Source: Flavobacterium lotistagni (GTDB lineage Bacteria; Bacteroidota; Bacteroidia; Flavobacteriales; Flavobacteriaceae). Taken from it: a stretch of 64,000 bases of DNA. The notes under the pieces are model-generated. The model was given only the letters and a program-made list of their open reading frames with translations, ran no database searches and was not told the origin of the DNA. A program made the translations under genes and the position numbers. Positions within the stretch are counted from its first letter, which is position 1. Each line of letters starts with the position of its first letter. Of the stretch, positions 35,314 to 43,602 are shown in pieces. The stretch covers positions 1 through 64,000 of the forward strand of contig NZ_JAAJBU010000013.1 of the NCBI RefSeq assembly GCF_011392125.1. The letters run 5' to 3'.

Positions 35314-37215
35314 TTAGATTTTATTTAAAATAATTTTGGCATTATCGTTCTTGGCAATCTGCTCCATGTAAAGCCGAAAAGCCTCATATTCATTATGCTG
35401 ATAATATCCTTTTTTGAGTAAAAATGTTCTCTTATAAATTAGTGTAGACTCATCTTTTTTGAGAATCTCGGTTTTGTATTGGCCAAACTTACTGTCATAC
35501 TGAACATTCTCAGGTAATGATTCTACTGTAAATCCTGTTGGTAACTCCACTATCACCTCATCCTTGTCATAGCTTCCACGCTGGATCTCAAAATCGGTTT
35601 TCCGGTTACGAATGCGCTTGATGTTCCCATCGTAGCGGTTGAAAGCATTGATTGGAAAAAGCATCTTATTGCCCGTTATCGTGGCGTATTGGATGGCATC
35701 CAAATCTAGTTTTTCTGTAAACCTCGCGGATTCCTTATCATTTGAAAACGTCATTTTGCTGATTTTCAAATTGTTGATATGACTCAGAAAGGCTTTGTAA
35801 TATGCTTCTTGCTCATTCGGTCTGCGATGTTCTAAATGATATTTTGGGCCATATTGCGAGCCTTCTGAGTCCATTTGGATTTTCGCTGAAAACGTTCCAT
35901 CAGTTGTGAGTTTGTAGGTGCCGTTGCAGAACTGAGTATTGGACTCGTCTCGATAGTTTTGGGTTTTGACTATTTCACCACCTTCAGGCTTGATTACTAG
36001 CACTTTTCGATCGTCTGTAAAGTTGGCCTGATATCCGAAAGGAACGTCTTGACTAGTACATTCCAACCAATAATATTCTGTATCGGAGGGAACACATAGA
36101 ATCATGTGATTGCCTTGAACTGAAATAAATTCAGACTCCATATCGATTTTGTCGTGATCACCATACAAAACGGTATGGTAAGACGGAACGCCAACCGCAC
36201 CCAACAATGCTTTGGTGTAATTGGTCAGTGCTTTACAATCGCCATAGCCCAAACGATCAACATCTTTCGCCAGCATGGGTTTGAACCCGCCAATACCAAC
36301 CTGAATGCTCACGTATCGGGATTTTTGCTGCACATAATTGTAGATAATCTTAGCTTTCTTTATTGGGTCGCTCTCCGCACCAACTAAAGTTTTCACTTTG
36401 GCTATCGTGGCATCGGGCAATTCTTCAGTATCCGAGAGCAGCGACTCAGCATACCATTTGCCGAATTCTTTCCAAGTCTTGGCAGTACCATCAACCCCTT
36501 CAAGGTTAAACTTCTCCAGACCGAGCAATGCCCAAGGAAATATCTTATTGTAGTTGACGCTAAAATACTCTTCTTTCTGAGCCAGTAGCCCCGAGGCTTC
36601 GTAAGACAACTGAGTGTCTTTTTCAACGATTTTCTTGATATTAAAGTTCGAAAAATTATGTTCTTGTTTTTTAAGGCCTAACTCCTGCGGACAAGTCACC
36701 TGTAGTAGGCTTTTCTCAACACTCACAAAATAGTGACCCATCGGTCTCCATCTCGGTATTTGAGCGGTGTTTGAGGTTTGCACCTCGCATTCGTAAACAA
36801 TGGTAAAAGGATACTGAGTTGGAATATAATCCAGATAAACGACCCTGTTATCTGAAAAAAGTGTCACGCCATCCAGAATGCATTGGTCTCTGAAATCTTT
36901 CTTCTTGATCTTTTTGATTTCATTGCCAAAGGCATCGTAAACAGTGGCTTCGATGCTTCTCACATGGGTACGCTTATCATAAGGCTCGTAGGCATCAATG
37001 GCAGCCATTCCGGTTTCATTCAAAACGGTAACCACACGCTTCTTCCGAATGTCCATATTTCGTTGCGAGTGGATATCGATATCGGTTTGATCCCAGCGGA
37101 CTATAGCATTTGCATTTTGCTTTAAGCTATCAGGAATGTTAAGGCATGTAAGATAATTTTGGGCAGCTGCGAGTTGAACGCAAGCTATAAAAAAAGGCAA
37201 AAAGAAATGTTTCAT
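35314..37215 (-). CDS. DUF3857/transglutaminase-like protein with intact catalytic triad (paralogue 1)
   Basis: A 633-residue exported protein: signal peptide (MKHFFLPFFIACVQLAAAQ), DUF3857 domain, then a transglutaminase core that keeps the catalytic residues. These are Cys at about residue 327 in YGDCKALT, His at about 370 in NHMILCV, and the acidic site in WLECTSQD at about 390. It could be an active cysteine peptidase or transglutaminase in the periplasm or on the surface. It is first in the operon; an in-frame start at 37233 would only lengthen the signal. Substrate unknown. Confidence 0.88.
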   Translation of the reverse strand: MKHFFLPFFIACVQLAAAQNYLTCLNIPDSLKQNANAIVRWDQTDIDIHSQRNMDIRKKRVVTVLNETGMAAIDAYEPYDKRTHVRSIEATVYDAFGNEIKKIKKKDFRDQCILDGVTLFSDNRVVYLDYIPTQYPFTIVYECEVQTSNTAQIPRWRPMGHYFVSVEKSLLQVTCPQELGLKKQEHNFSNFNIKKIVEKDTQLSYEASGLLAQKEEYFSVNYNKIFPWALLGLEKFNLEGVDGTAKTWKEFGKWYAESLLSDTEELPDATIAKVKTLVGAESDPIKKAKIIYNYVQQKSRYVSIQVGIGGFKPMLAKDVDRLGYGDCKALTNYTKALLGAVGVPSYHTVLYGDHDKIDMESEFISVQGNHMILCVPSDTEYYWLECTSQDVPFGYQANFTDDRKVLVIKPEGGEIVKTQNYRDESNTQFCNGTYKLTTDGTFSAKIQMDSEGSQYGPKYHLEHRRPNEQEAYYKAFLSHINNLKISKMTFSNDKESARFTEKLDLDAIQYATITGNKMLFPINAFNRYDGNIKRIRNRKTDFEIQRGSYDKDEVIVELPTGFTVESLPENVQYDSKFGQYKTEILKKDESTLIYKRTFLLKKGYYQHNEYEAFRLYMEQIAKNDNAKIILNKI

Positions 37216-37269
37216 CGAGAAGAATTTGTCCAAAAATAAAATTTATTTTTAGAAAAACTTAACATTTCT

Positions 37270-37722
37270 TTATTCCTTATTTTTAGAGTCGATAATAATC
37301 GTGACCGGGCCATCATTAAGCAACGATACTTTCATGTCGGCGGCAAAAATCCCGGTTGGTACTTTTTTGCCTAAAAGTGCCTCCAATGCCAGCACAAAAT
37401 TTTCATACGCCGGAATGGAAATCTCGGGTTTGGCGGCTTTGAGATACGACGGTCGATTGCCTTTTTTGGTCGAAGCGTGCAAAGTGAATTGGCTCACGAC
37501 AATAATTTCACCATCGATATCTTTCACCGACAGATTCATGACTTGATTGGCATCTGCGAAAATTCTCAGGTTCACGATTTTATTGGTCAGCCAGTCGATG
37601 TCTTCTGCGGTGTCGGCGTCTTCCACACCAACAAGTACTAGCAAACCTTGAGCGATATCAGCTACTTTTTTTTCGTCCACCACTACTGAAGCTTCTGAAA
37701 CCCTTTGAATCACCACTTTCAT
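37270..37722 (-). CDS. dtd: D-aminoacyl-tRNA deacylase
   Basis: A 150-residue homodimeric enzyme that removes D-amino acids (and glycine) mischarged onto tRNA. The start MKVVIQRVSEASV, the active-site SQFTLHASTKKGNRPSY and the cross-subunit C-terminal Gly-Pro region (NDGPVTIII) are typical. The frame upstream to 37875 lies inside rsgA and is not coding. The ATG begins 1 base past the rsgA stop, so it is translated from the rsgA transcript. Confidence 0.95.
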   Translation of the reverse strand: MKVVIQRVSEASVVVDEKKVADIAQGLLVLVGVEDADTAEDIDWLTNKIVNLRIFADANQVMNLSVKDIDGEIIVVSQFTLHASTKKGNRPSYLKAAKPEISIPAYENFVLALEALLGKKVPTGIFAADMKVSLLNDGPVTIIIDSKNKE

Positions 37723-37723
37723 G

Positions 37724-38707
37724 CTACTCGGATTGTCGGGTTTGGTCGCTCGCGATGCGGTCGTCATTGTAAATATCGGTGCGATAATGCTCTTGATCGC
37801 CTTCGAGCATTTGCAAATAGCTGCGATAACGTGACCAAGCAATTTCGTTGGTATCGAGCGCCACTTTGACGGCACAATGCGGTTCTTCTTTATGCAAACA
37901 GTTGTTGAATTTGCATTGGTCTTTTAGTTTAAAAAACTCCGGAAAATAATCGCCGATTTCCTGTGGCTGCATATCGACAATACCGAAACCTTTGATACCC
38001 GGCGTATCGATAATTTTGGCCCCGAAAGACAAATCGAACATTTCGGCAAAAGTGGTAGTGTGCTGGCCTTGCTTGCTTTGCTCAGAGATTTCAGTAGTTT
38101 TTAAATCGAGTGTCGGTTCCAGTGCATTGACAAGAGTTGATTTCCCTACACCGGAATGCCCAGAGAACATGCTCACTTTGCCCTTCATCATTTCCTTGAG
38201 CGGCCCAATGCCTTTTTGTTCTGTAGAGGAAACCCTCAAACAAGGATAACCTATCTGCTCGTAAATATATTGCAAGAAAAGCTGCTCATCGAGTGTTGCC
38301 TCGTCAAGGGTATCGATTTTATTGAACACCAATACGGCCGGAATATGATAGGCCTCAGCGGTAACCAAAAAACGATCAATAAAACTTGTCGTGGTCGGCG
38401 GATTGTTAATGGTGACCAACAGAAAAACCTGATCGATGTTCGACGCAATAATATGTACTTGTTTGGACAAGTTGACCGATTTGCGCACGATATAATTTTT
38501 TCGGGGATGAATGTGATGAATCATTCCCGTTACGACGCCGGCAGTTTCTTCCCACTCATAATCGACTTGGTCGCCTACAGCTATCGGATTGGTACTTTTG
38601 ATACCTTTGATGCGGAACTTCCCTTTAATGCGGCACTCGATAAAATCGCCTTGCTCGGATTTTACGGTGTACCAACTTCCGGTAGATTTATAAACAAGTC
38701 CCGTCAT
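37724..38707 (-). CDS. rsgA: Ribosome small-subunit-dependent GTPase A
   Basis: A 327-residue circularly permuted GTPase helping 30S subunit maturation. An N-terminal OB fold leads into the GTPase with motifs in permuted order: G4 NKID, then G1 GHSGVGKST and G3 DTPGIKGFG. The C-terminal zinc knuckle CKFNNCLHKEEPHC follows. The start ATG is 17 bases after a perfect -7 box. dtd overlaps its end. Confidence 0.95.
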   Translation of the reverse strand: MTGLVYKSTGSWYTVKSEQGDFIECRIKGKFRIKGIKSTNPIAVGDQVDYEWEETAGVVTGMIHHIHPRKNYIVRKSVNLSKQVHIIASNIDQVFLLVTINNPPTTTSFIDRFLVTAEAYHIPAVLVFNKIDTLDEATLDEQLFLQYIYEQIGYPCLRVSSTEQKGIGPLKEMMKGKVSMFSGHSGVGKSTLVNALEPTLDLKTTEISEQSKQGQHTTTFAEMFDLSFGAKIIDTPGIKGFGIVDMQPQEIGDYFPEFFKLKDQCKFNNCLHKEEPHCAVKVALDTNEIAWSRYRSYLQMLEGDQEHYRTDIYNDDRIASDQTRQSE

Positions 38708-38724
38708 GCATTGTTAGATTTCGG

Positions 38725-38732
38725 CAAAGGTA
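38725..38732 (-). promoter_or_regulatory. -7 promoter box of rsgA-dtd
   Basis: Minus-strand TACCTTTG, full match to TAnnTTTG, 17 bases before the rsgA ATG. No matching TTG is obvious at -33. Confidence 0.55.
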
Positions 38733-38770
38733 AAAAAAGGAATCGTTTAAAGACGGCGCCACCCGGAAAT

Positions 38771-38796
38771 AAAAAAGGCAACCTTTCGATTGCCCT
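38771..38796 (-). terminator. Intrinsic terminator after the DAHP synthase-chorismate mutase gene
   Basis: Minus strand: GGCAATCGAAAGGTTGCC followed by TTTTTT, 65 bases beyond the stop. Confidence 0.7.
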
Positions 38797-38860
38797 TGTG
38801 TTTTATTTGATGTTGATTTTCTCTATGTGCAGGGAGATTTCTGTATTCAACCAGAAGCGC

Positions 38861-39943
38861 TTATCTGTTGATGATTTTTTCTTGATGTACGATACTTTCC
38901 TGGTGAACCGCTTTAAATAAGCGCAGCACAAATTCTTCTGAAAGCCCATAGGTTCGGCCTTCGCAAATCATTTTCTGTAAAATTTCGTTCCAGCGCTTGC
39001 TTTGTAAAACGGCTATGTTTTTCTCCTTTTTGAGCGCGCCAATTTGTTCGGAAATCTGCATTCTCTTGCCCAAAATCTCCAGCAGTTTGGTATCGGCCCG
39101 ATCAATATCAGTGCGCAATTGGAACATTCTGGTATTGAAATCGGTTTCTTCAGTGCTCAGATTCCGGATACGCAAATCTTTGAAAATTTGTTTGAGCACC
39201 GTAGGCGTAACTTGTTGTGCGGCGTCGCTCCAAGCATGGTCTGGGTCGATGTGGGTTTCAATCATGAGCCCGTCGTAGTTCAAATCGAGTGCTTGCTGGG
39301 AAACTTCCTGAATCCTATCGCGACGGCCGGTAATGTGCGACGGATCGCAAATCAGTGGTAAATCGGGAAAACGACTCTGGAGTTCAATGGCAATTTGCCA
39401 TTCGGGAATGTTGCGGTAGGTCGTTTTTTCATAAGTTGAAAAACCGCGATGCACCACGCCCAGTTTCTTTACACCGGCGTTATAAAGTCGTTCCACACCA
39501 CCAAGCCACAAAGCCAAATCAGGGTTTACCGGATTTTTGACCAATACAATTTTGTCTGTTTTTTGAAGCGCATCGGCAATTTCTTGCACCGCAAACGGAT
39601 TCACCGTAGTTCTTGCGCCAATCCACAAAACATCGATATCGTGTTCTAAGGCGAGTTTGACATGCGCCGCGTTGGCCACCTCAACTGCCATCAGCAAACC
39701 GGTTTGGGCTTTCGCTTTTTGCAACCATTTTAAACCGATGGCACCAACACCTTCAAAACCACCCGGGCGTGTTCTGGGTTTCCAGATGCCCGCGCGAAAA
39801 ATACTCACATCAGAGTTCTTAAGCTGGTCGGCAATGGCCAAAACTTGCGATTCGGTTTCAGCGCTGCACGGCCCGGCAATCACTAGCGGATGTGAAAGTG
39901 CAAAATCGTCGAGCCATTTTCTCATCGAGGCGTTATTTTCCAT
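38861..39943 (-). CDS. Bifunctional DAHP synthase (type I) / chorismate mutase
   Basis: A 360-residue fusion. Residues 1-260 are a 3-deoxy-D-arabino-heptulosonate-7-phosphate synthase of the KDO8P-like type I group (VIAGPCSAETESQ, FRAGIWKPRTRPGGFEG, CDPSHITGRR). Residues 270-360 are an AroQ-type chorismate mutase (LRTDIDRADTKLLEILGKRMQISEQIG). It joins the first step of the shikimate pathway to the first step toward Phe/Tyr, allowing feedback control in one protein. Genes of the pathway in the window are this one and aroA. A terminator hairpin with a short upstream frame lies in its leader (39990-40092). Confidence 0.95.
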   Translation of the reverse strand: MENNASMRKWLDDFALSHPLVIAGPCSAETESQVLAIADQLKNSDVSIFRAGIWKPRTRPGGFEGVGAIGLKWLQKAKAQTGLLMAVEVANAAHVKLALEHDIDVLWIGARTTVNPFAVQEIADALQKTDKIVLVKNPVNPDLALWLGGVERLYNAGVKKLGVVHRGFSTYEKTTYRNIPEWQIAIELQSRFPDLPLICDPSHITGRRDRIQEVSQQALDLNYDGLMIETHIDPDHAWSDAAQQVTPTVLKQIFKDLRIRNLSTEETDFNTRMFQLRTDIDRADTKLLEILGKRMQISEQIGALKKEKNIAVLQSKRWNEILQKMICEGRTYGLSEEFVLRLFKAVHQESIVHQEKIINR

Positions 39944-39989
39944 GAGTTATTGTTTTGTGGCGATGGATTCTCGCGGGAAACTCCACCAT

Positions 39990-40018
39990 AAAAAAATCCC
40001 GATAGCACACCGGGATTT
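39990..40018 (-). terminator. Leader terminator, possible attenuator
   Basis: Minus strand: AAATCCCG, 9-base loop, CGGGATTT and TTTTTT (the last T's shared with the arm). It lies upstream of the DAHP synthase gene (start 39943) with no minus-strand gene before it, so it ends transcription within that gene's own leader. This is the arrangement of an attenuator. Confidence 0.6.
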
Positions 40019-40023
40019 ATATC

Positions 40024-40092
40024 TTATTTTGAATTAATAATTTTTAAACAACCTGACTCTGAACAATTTCTAAAAACCTTTATCAGCGCCAT
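40024..40092 (-). CDS. Possible leader peptide of 22 residues before the attenuator
   Basis: A short frame starting ATG GCG CTG ATA, encoding MALIKVFRNCSE then SGCLKIINSK, ends 6 bases before the terminator hairpin. It is unlike classic pheA leaders because it holds a single Phe and no Tyr or Trp. The distance to the hairpin fits attenuation by translation, but a chance frame is possible. Upstream there is an inverted repeat GCAAC-GTTGC and a partial promoter-like TACTTTAG. Confidence 0.3.
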   Translation of the reverse strand: MALIKVFRNCSESGCLKIINSK

Positions 40093-40179
40093 TTTGCAAC
40101 GGTTGCCTTTTATTGAAATTTAATTGGATGGCTAAAGTAAGAAAAAAATGTTTAGGCCGTTACAAATGAGCCAGTTTTT

Positions 40180-40211
40180 TTGAAAAAATCATTGGTGATT
40201 CTGTACTTTTG
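40180..40211 (+). promoter_or_regulatory. Promoter of gldA
   Basis: TTG (40180-40182), 21-base spacer, TACTTTTG (40204-40211), 17 bases before the gldA ATG. Both elements fit the Bacteroidota consensus. Confidence 0.65.
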
Positions 40212-40228
40212 TTTTCAAATTTAAAATT

Positions 40229-41128
40229 ATGTCGATTGAAGTCCATCAGATCAGTAAAAGCTATGGGAGCCAAAAAGCCCTCGATGCCGTTTCGTTTGCG
40301 ATTCAGAAAGGTGAAATTGTAGGCTTCCTTGGCCCAAACGGAGCCGGAAAATCGACGTTAATGAAAATCCTCACGACATTCATTACTGCTGATTCCGGAC
40401 AAGCCAGCGTGAATGGTTTTGATGTGACTACTCAGCCTAAAGCCGTGCAACAATCTATTGGCTATTTGCCAGAGCACAATCCTTTGTATCTGGATTTGTA
40501 CGTCCGTGAATATTTAGAATTCAATGCTGAGGTGTACGGCGTAGACCAAAAACGTATTGAAGAAGTCATTAGCCTGACCGGCCTGAAACCCGAAAGTCAT
40601 AAGAAAATCGGACAGCTTTCCAAAGGGTATCGCCAACGAGTAGGTTTGGCCAACGCTTTATTGCACAATCCAGACGTGCTGATTCTGGATGAACCCACAA
40701 CCGGTTTAGACCCGAACCAATTGCTTGAAATACGTGAAGTGATTCGCAACGTAGGCAAAGACAAAACGGTATTTCTCTCGACGCATATCATGCAGGAAGT
40801 AGAAGCCATTTGCGACCGTGTGATCATTATCGACCAAGGAAAAATCGTGACCGATAAAAAACTCGAAGCCGCTATTAGGCCCACGCAAGAGCAAATCATC
40901 GAAGTCGAATTTGATCGCGAAGTCACCCAAGAACTTTTGCAAAACTTACCGCAACTGGTTTCTTGCAACACTAACGATAACAAAACCTGGGAACTCACTT
41001 TCATGGCTCCAGAAGACAGCCGAGCTTTAATATTCGACTGGGCACAAAGCCAAGGTTTGAAAACGTTGCAACTGAGCCAGAAAAATAAGAATTTAGAAAC
41101 TTTGTTCCGGGAAGTAACGAAGAAGTAG
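40229..41128 (+). CDS. gldA: Gliding-motility ABC transporter ATPase
   Basis: A 299-residue ABC ATP-binding protein with Walker A GPNGAGKST, signature LSKGYRQRVGLA, Walker B VLILDEPTTGLDP and switch histidine in STHIM. The overall sequence fits GldA, which with GldF and GldG forms the ABC transporter required for gliding motility and linked to the T9SS in Flavobacterium. gldF/gldG are not in the window. The gene is monocistronic and is followed by a repeat cluster rather than a gene. Confidence 0.9.
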   Translation: MSIEVHQISKSYGSQKALDAVSFAIQKGEIVGFLGPNGAGKSTLMKILTTFITADSGQASVNGFDVTTQPKAVQQSIGYLPEHNPLYLDLYVREYLEFNAEVYGVDQKRIEEVISLTGLKPESHKKIGQLSKGYRQRVGLANALLHNPDVLILDEPTTGLDPNQLLEIREVIRNVGKDKTVFLSTHIMQEVEAICDRVIIIDQGKIVTDKKLEAAIRPTQEQIIEVEFDREVTQELLQNLPQLVSCNTNDNKTWELTFMAPEDSRALIFDWAQSQGLKTLQLSQKNKNLETLFREVTKK

Positions 41129-41132
41129 TGGT

Positions 41133-41170
41133 TGGTTTTCGGTCGTCGGTCGTCGGTCGTCGGTGGTCGG
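41133..41170. repeat. GTCGTCGGT low-complexity array
   Basis: Tandem-like CGGTCGTCGGT units directly after gldA. Similar units occur at 41353-41394, 47576-47596 and 52052-52070. Confidence 0.7.
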
Positions 41171-41219
41171 TTTGGATACGGAAAGTTGACCTTTTGTTTT
41201 TTCATTCAATTTTTTAGTA

Positions 41220-41314
41220 GGGCGTGACCACAAGGGTCGGGCTGTTCGTTGCAAGTCCTCGCCGGCTCCGCTGCGCTACACGGGCTGCGGGCTTTTCTCT
41301 GCCATCCCTCACGC
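41220..41314 (-). repeat. Type-2 structured element, copy at 41.2 kb
   Basis: On the minus strand: GCGTGAGGGATGGCAGAGA at the start and GTGGTCACGCCC at the end. Outer stem GCGTG/CACGC, second stem GGG/CCC, third stem GACC/GGTC around CTTGT. The third stem differs from the 21443 copy (CCC/GGG) yet remains paired. Confidence 0.75.
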
Positions 41315-41400
41315 GAGCGAAAGTTGACCTTTGTTTTTCAGTTTGAGAAAGTTGTCGGTCGTCAGTCTTGGGTCGTCGGTCGTCAGTCGTCGGTTTGGAT

Positions 41401-41567
41401 GCGGAAAGTTGACCGTTGGTTTTTCAGTTCTTATTTTTCTGGATAAAGTACTTACTGGACTTTTAATTCCACCACATTCAACATTTAACATTCAAAATAA
41501 ATCATATACACACCATCAATTCCACCATTCGTGCATACAGCTTATAGCCTAGAGCTTACAGCCATCA
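41401..41567 (+). repeat. Long direct repeat (GCGGAAAGTTGACC ... GCCATCA), copy 1
   Basis: About 165 bases beginning GCGGAAAGTTGACC and passing through TTCAGTTCTTATTTTTCTGG and TAATTCCACCACATTCAACA, ending in AGCTTACAGCCATCA. A second copy lies at 46152-46312 in the same orientation (roughly 85-90 percent alike by eye), and an inverted partial copy at 47679-47757. No gene is encoded. Confidence 0.75.
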
Positions 41568-41620
41568 TCACCTCCAATTCCACTATTCGTAAGCGACGAC
41601 TGACAACCCACAACGAAAAC

Positions 41621-41705
41621 CCCTAGCCCGGATCGCAGCGGCACCCTTTTGTTCTGGGGTTCAGAGCAAAAGGTACAGCGAAGAGCCGGAATAGCTTCTA
41701 GAAAA
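41621..41705 (+). repeat. Type-1 structured element, copy D (compensatory ACC/GGT)
   Basis: Head CCCTAGCCCGGATCGCAGCGG; inner hairpin ACCCTTTTGTTCTG paired with CAGAGCAAAAGGT; tail GAGCCGGAATAGCTTCT. Relative to the other copies, ATC/GAT is replaced by ACC/GGT and GCTG/CAGC by TCTG/CAGA, both compensatory. It abuts the stop codon of the gene at 41707. Confidence 0.8.
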
Positions 41706-41706
41706 A

Positions 41707-42459
41707 CTAACGATAAATTAACCGGCCACGATAGTGCTGAACTACCTGTACGTTTTCGGTTGGCGGACGCGAATAACAGTTCACATTGCCCAAACTGTAT
41801 AAGTGGCCTGAGAGCGAATGTGTTGGCTTTACGAACATATCGTTGCTGCCGCGGTGATAAAAACCTACATGATAAGCCTCCAGATTTTCGCCGTGAAAAA
41901 CCCCGCCGCCTTCGTAGAAACTGACTTGCAAATTTTGAGTAGTGCCGCTAACGAAGCATCGGCCCATTTCGTTGTTCTCGTAGACCAGATTGTTGTTGGC
42001 TACGGTAAGGTAAAAATCGCCGGTGCCGGTGCCTGAAAATCCGTCGTTGCTATCCAAGGCGGTCAAGTGCAGTGAATCATAAGTTAGCGTGCCGTTGGAG
42101 CGAATATCAAGACCAGTTTTGGAATAAATATCGGTGAGATTGGGCGCGGTAATATACACCGTTGTTTCTCCGTAATCGCGCACCCAATTGCAAGTGGTGT
42201 TGTCTGATAAGGTAAGCCTGTCGCCTGAAACAGTGACCTCGATGTCGTTGATTAAATTCTCTCCGCTGCGCACTTCTACCAAATAATCATCGCCTTGGGT
42301 AATCACCACCGAAACGCCTTGGTTGACCAACACTTTGGTAAAGCTCAGTCCGGTGTATAATTTACTTTTCATCGGGCCGCTAGATTTCACGCAGTCGAGT
42401 GGTTTCTCGCAATGGATGAACAGCAAGGCCAAAAAAATAGATAACAGACTTCTTTTCAT
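41707..42459 (-). CDS. DUF2807 (GIN-domain) lipoprotein
   Basis: A 250-residue predicted lipoprotein: MKRSLLSIFLALLFIHC with the lipobox cysteine at residue 17, followed by a putative auto-transporter-like beta-helix of the GIN/DUF2807 family. Family features are VVITQGDDYLVEVRSGENL early and repeated short beta stretches such as VTVSGDRLTLSDN. Family members are surface or periplasmic proteins of unknown role. The start at 42459 gives the lipoprotein signal; the frame upstream to 42543 overlaps the PagL-like gene. It starts 5 bases after that gene. Confidence 0.83.
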   Translation of the reverse strand: MKRSLLSIFLALLFIHCEKPLDCVKSSGPMKSKLYTGLSFTKVLVNQGVSVVITQGDDYLVEVRSGENLINDIEVTVSGDRLTLSDNTTCNWVRDYGETTVYITAPNLTDIYSKTGLDIRSNGTLTYDSLHLTALDSNDGFSGTGTGDFYLTVANNNLVYENNEMGRCFVSGTTQNLQVSFYEGGGVFHGENLEAYHVGFYHRGSNDMFVKPTHSLSGHLYSLGNVNCYSRPPTENVQVVQHYRGRLIYR

Positions 42460-42463
42460 AGGT

Positions 42464-43558
42464 TTAAATTCTGATGCCGATGCCAAGTTCGAGCGCTTCA
42501 GCCAAAAATCCGTGGGTTTTGACCGACAGTGCGGAATACACATTTTTGTACCAATAGTATTTCATTCCGAGTCGGTCGTATATTGGCGTATCGAGCTCAA
42601 ACGGACGATAAATATAATACCCGAGTTGGGTTTCAATAGAAAGACGATTAATAAAAAGCTCATGGCCAATAAAAAAACCCACGCGCTTGTAGTCGGTGTT
42701 TGGGTCGAGGTGTTCTTCCGGATAAGCAATCGAACGATAGCGGATGAACTCTTTGATGGAAGTCGTGGCGAACAAATCAAAGCCGGCTTGGATGGCGCTT
42801 TTTCGATTCAGGCGTTTGTCGGCATAGGCTCCAAAATGATAAAAAGGTTTTTGCCCACTTCCGATGACGTAACTTTCGTTAAAACCGCTACGCAACACTA
42901 AATTGAACTTAATCGACTCTGAATATTTCATTGAGGAAGCCACCGAATCGAGCACAACGTATTGGGGTTGCTTTTCAAAATCGTAGTGCACGCCCAAATT
43001 GAGCCCGTAAGTATTGATGCCGCTGTTGGGCGATTTGAAACGGCCGTTGGAATAATGTGTAAAGAAAAATCCGGCATCGATACCTAAGCTGCCTATGATT
43101 CGGTCTTTACGATAATTGAGCATGAAGTTCGTATTGCCCATATACTTCGAGCCGAACGCCCGATTCTTGCTATTGGTTTCACGGTCATACGCACGCGTAG
43201 TCATGGCCAAACCCTGCCCGATTTTAAACATCAAATGACGCTTGAGAAAATAGAAATTGTAGTGCGCGCCCACCGCGTAATTCTTCCCGAGCATTTCGTT
43301 CTTGAAATCCTGATAGATGAAATAGCCGCCATAATCGGGATAATTGTAAAGCGATTGCCAAGCTTCTTTGCCGTACGTTTTTCGGGAAAAACTCAGCATT
43401 ATGCCTTCAGGATGGCCCGTAATTAAATGATACAATTCAGGCGAATGCGGCAAAATGTTTCCGCGCAGGAAATTGACCTCTATGGCATTGGTGTCGTCAA
43501 GTTGCTGGGCAAAAACGCCAACGCCAAAAAACAATATAAAAAGAAATCGGAATTTCAT
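42464..43558 (-). CDS. PagL-like acyloxyacyl/lipid A 3-O-deacylase family protein
   Basis: A 364-residue outer-membrane beta-barrel with a signal peptide (MKFRFLFILFFGVGVFAQ). The active-site motif THYSNG...SPNSGINTYGLNLGVHY matches the PagL/acyloxyacyl hydrolase family, with the His-Ser pair in HYSNG. Such enzymes remove acyl chains from lipid A; the protein is longer than Pseudomonas PagL (about 170), as is usual for Bacteroidota homologues. It probably forms an operon with the downstream GIN-domain lipoprotein (gap 4 bases). Confidence 0.8.
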   Translation of the reverse strand: MKFRFLFILFFGVGVFAQQLDDTNAIEVNFLRGNILPHSPELYHLITGHPEGIMLSFSRKTYGKEAWQSLYNYPDYGGYFIYQDFKNEMLGKNYAVGAHYNFYFLKRHLMFKIGQGLAMTTRAYDRETNSKNRAFGSKYMGNTNFMLNYRKDRIIGSLGIDAGFFFTHYSNGRFKSPNSGINTYGLNLGVHYDFEKQPQYVVLDSVASSMKYSESIKFNLVLRSGFNESYVIGSGQKPFYHFGAYADKRLNRKSAIQAGFDLFATTSIKEFIRYRSIAYPEEHLDPNTDYKRVGFFIGHELFINRLSIETQLGYYIYRPFELDTPIYDRLGMKYYWYKNVYSALSVKTHGFLAEALELGIGIRI

Positions 43559-43602
43559 TGGCCCATTAAAGCCGTAAATATATCGCTTTTATTGGTGTAG
43601 CG

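Noticed and set aside
37723..37875. N-terminal extension of dtd by 51 residues
   Set aside because: It overlaps the end of rsgA in another frame, and the family starts at MKVVIQRVS.
41133..41400. Regularly repeated GTCGTCGGT units as a CRISPR array
   Set aside because: Units are too short and contiguous, spacers are absent and no cas genes are present.
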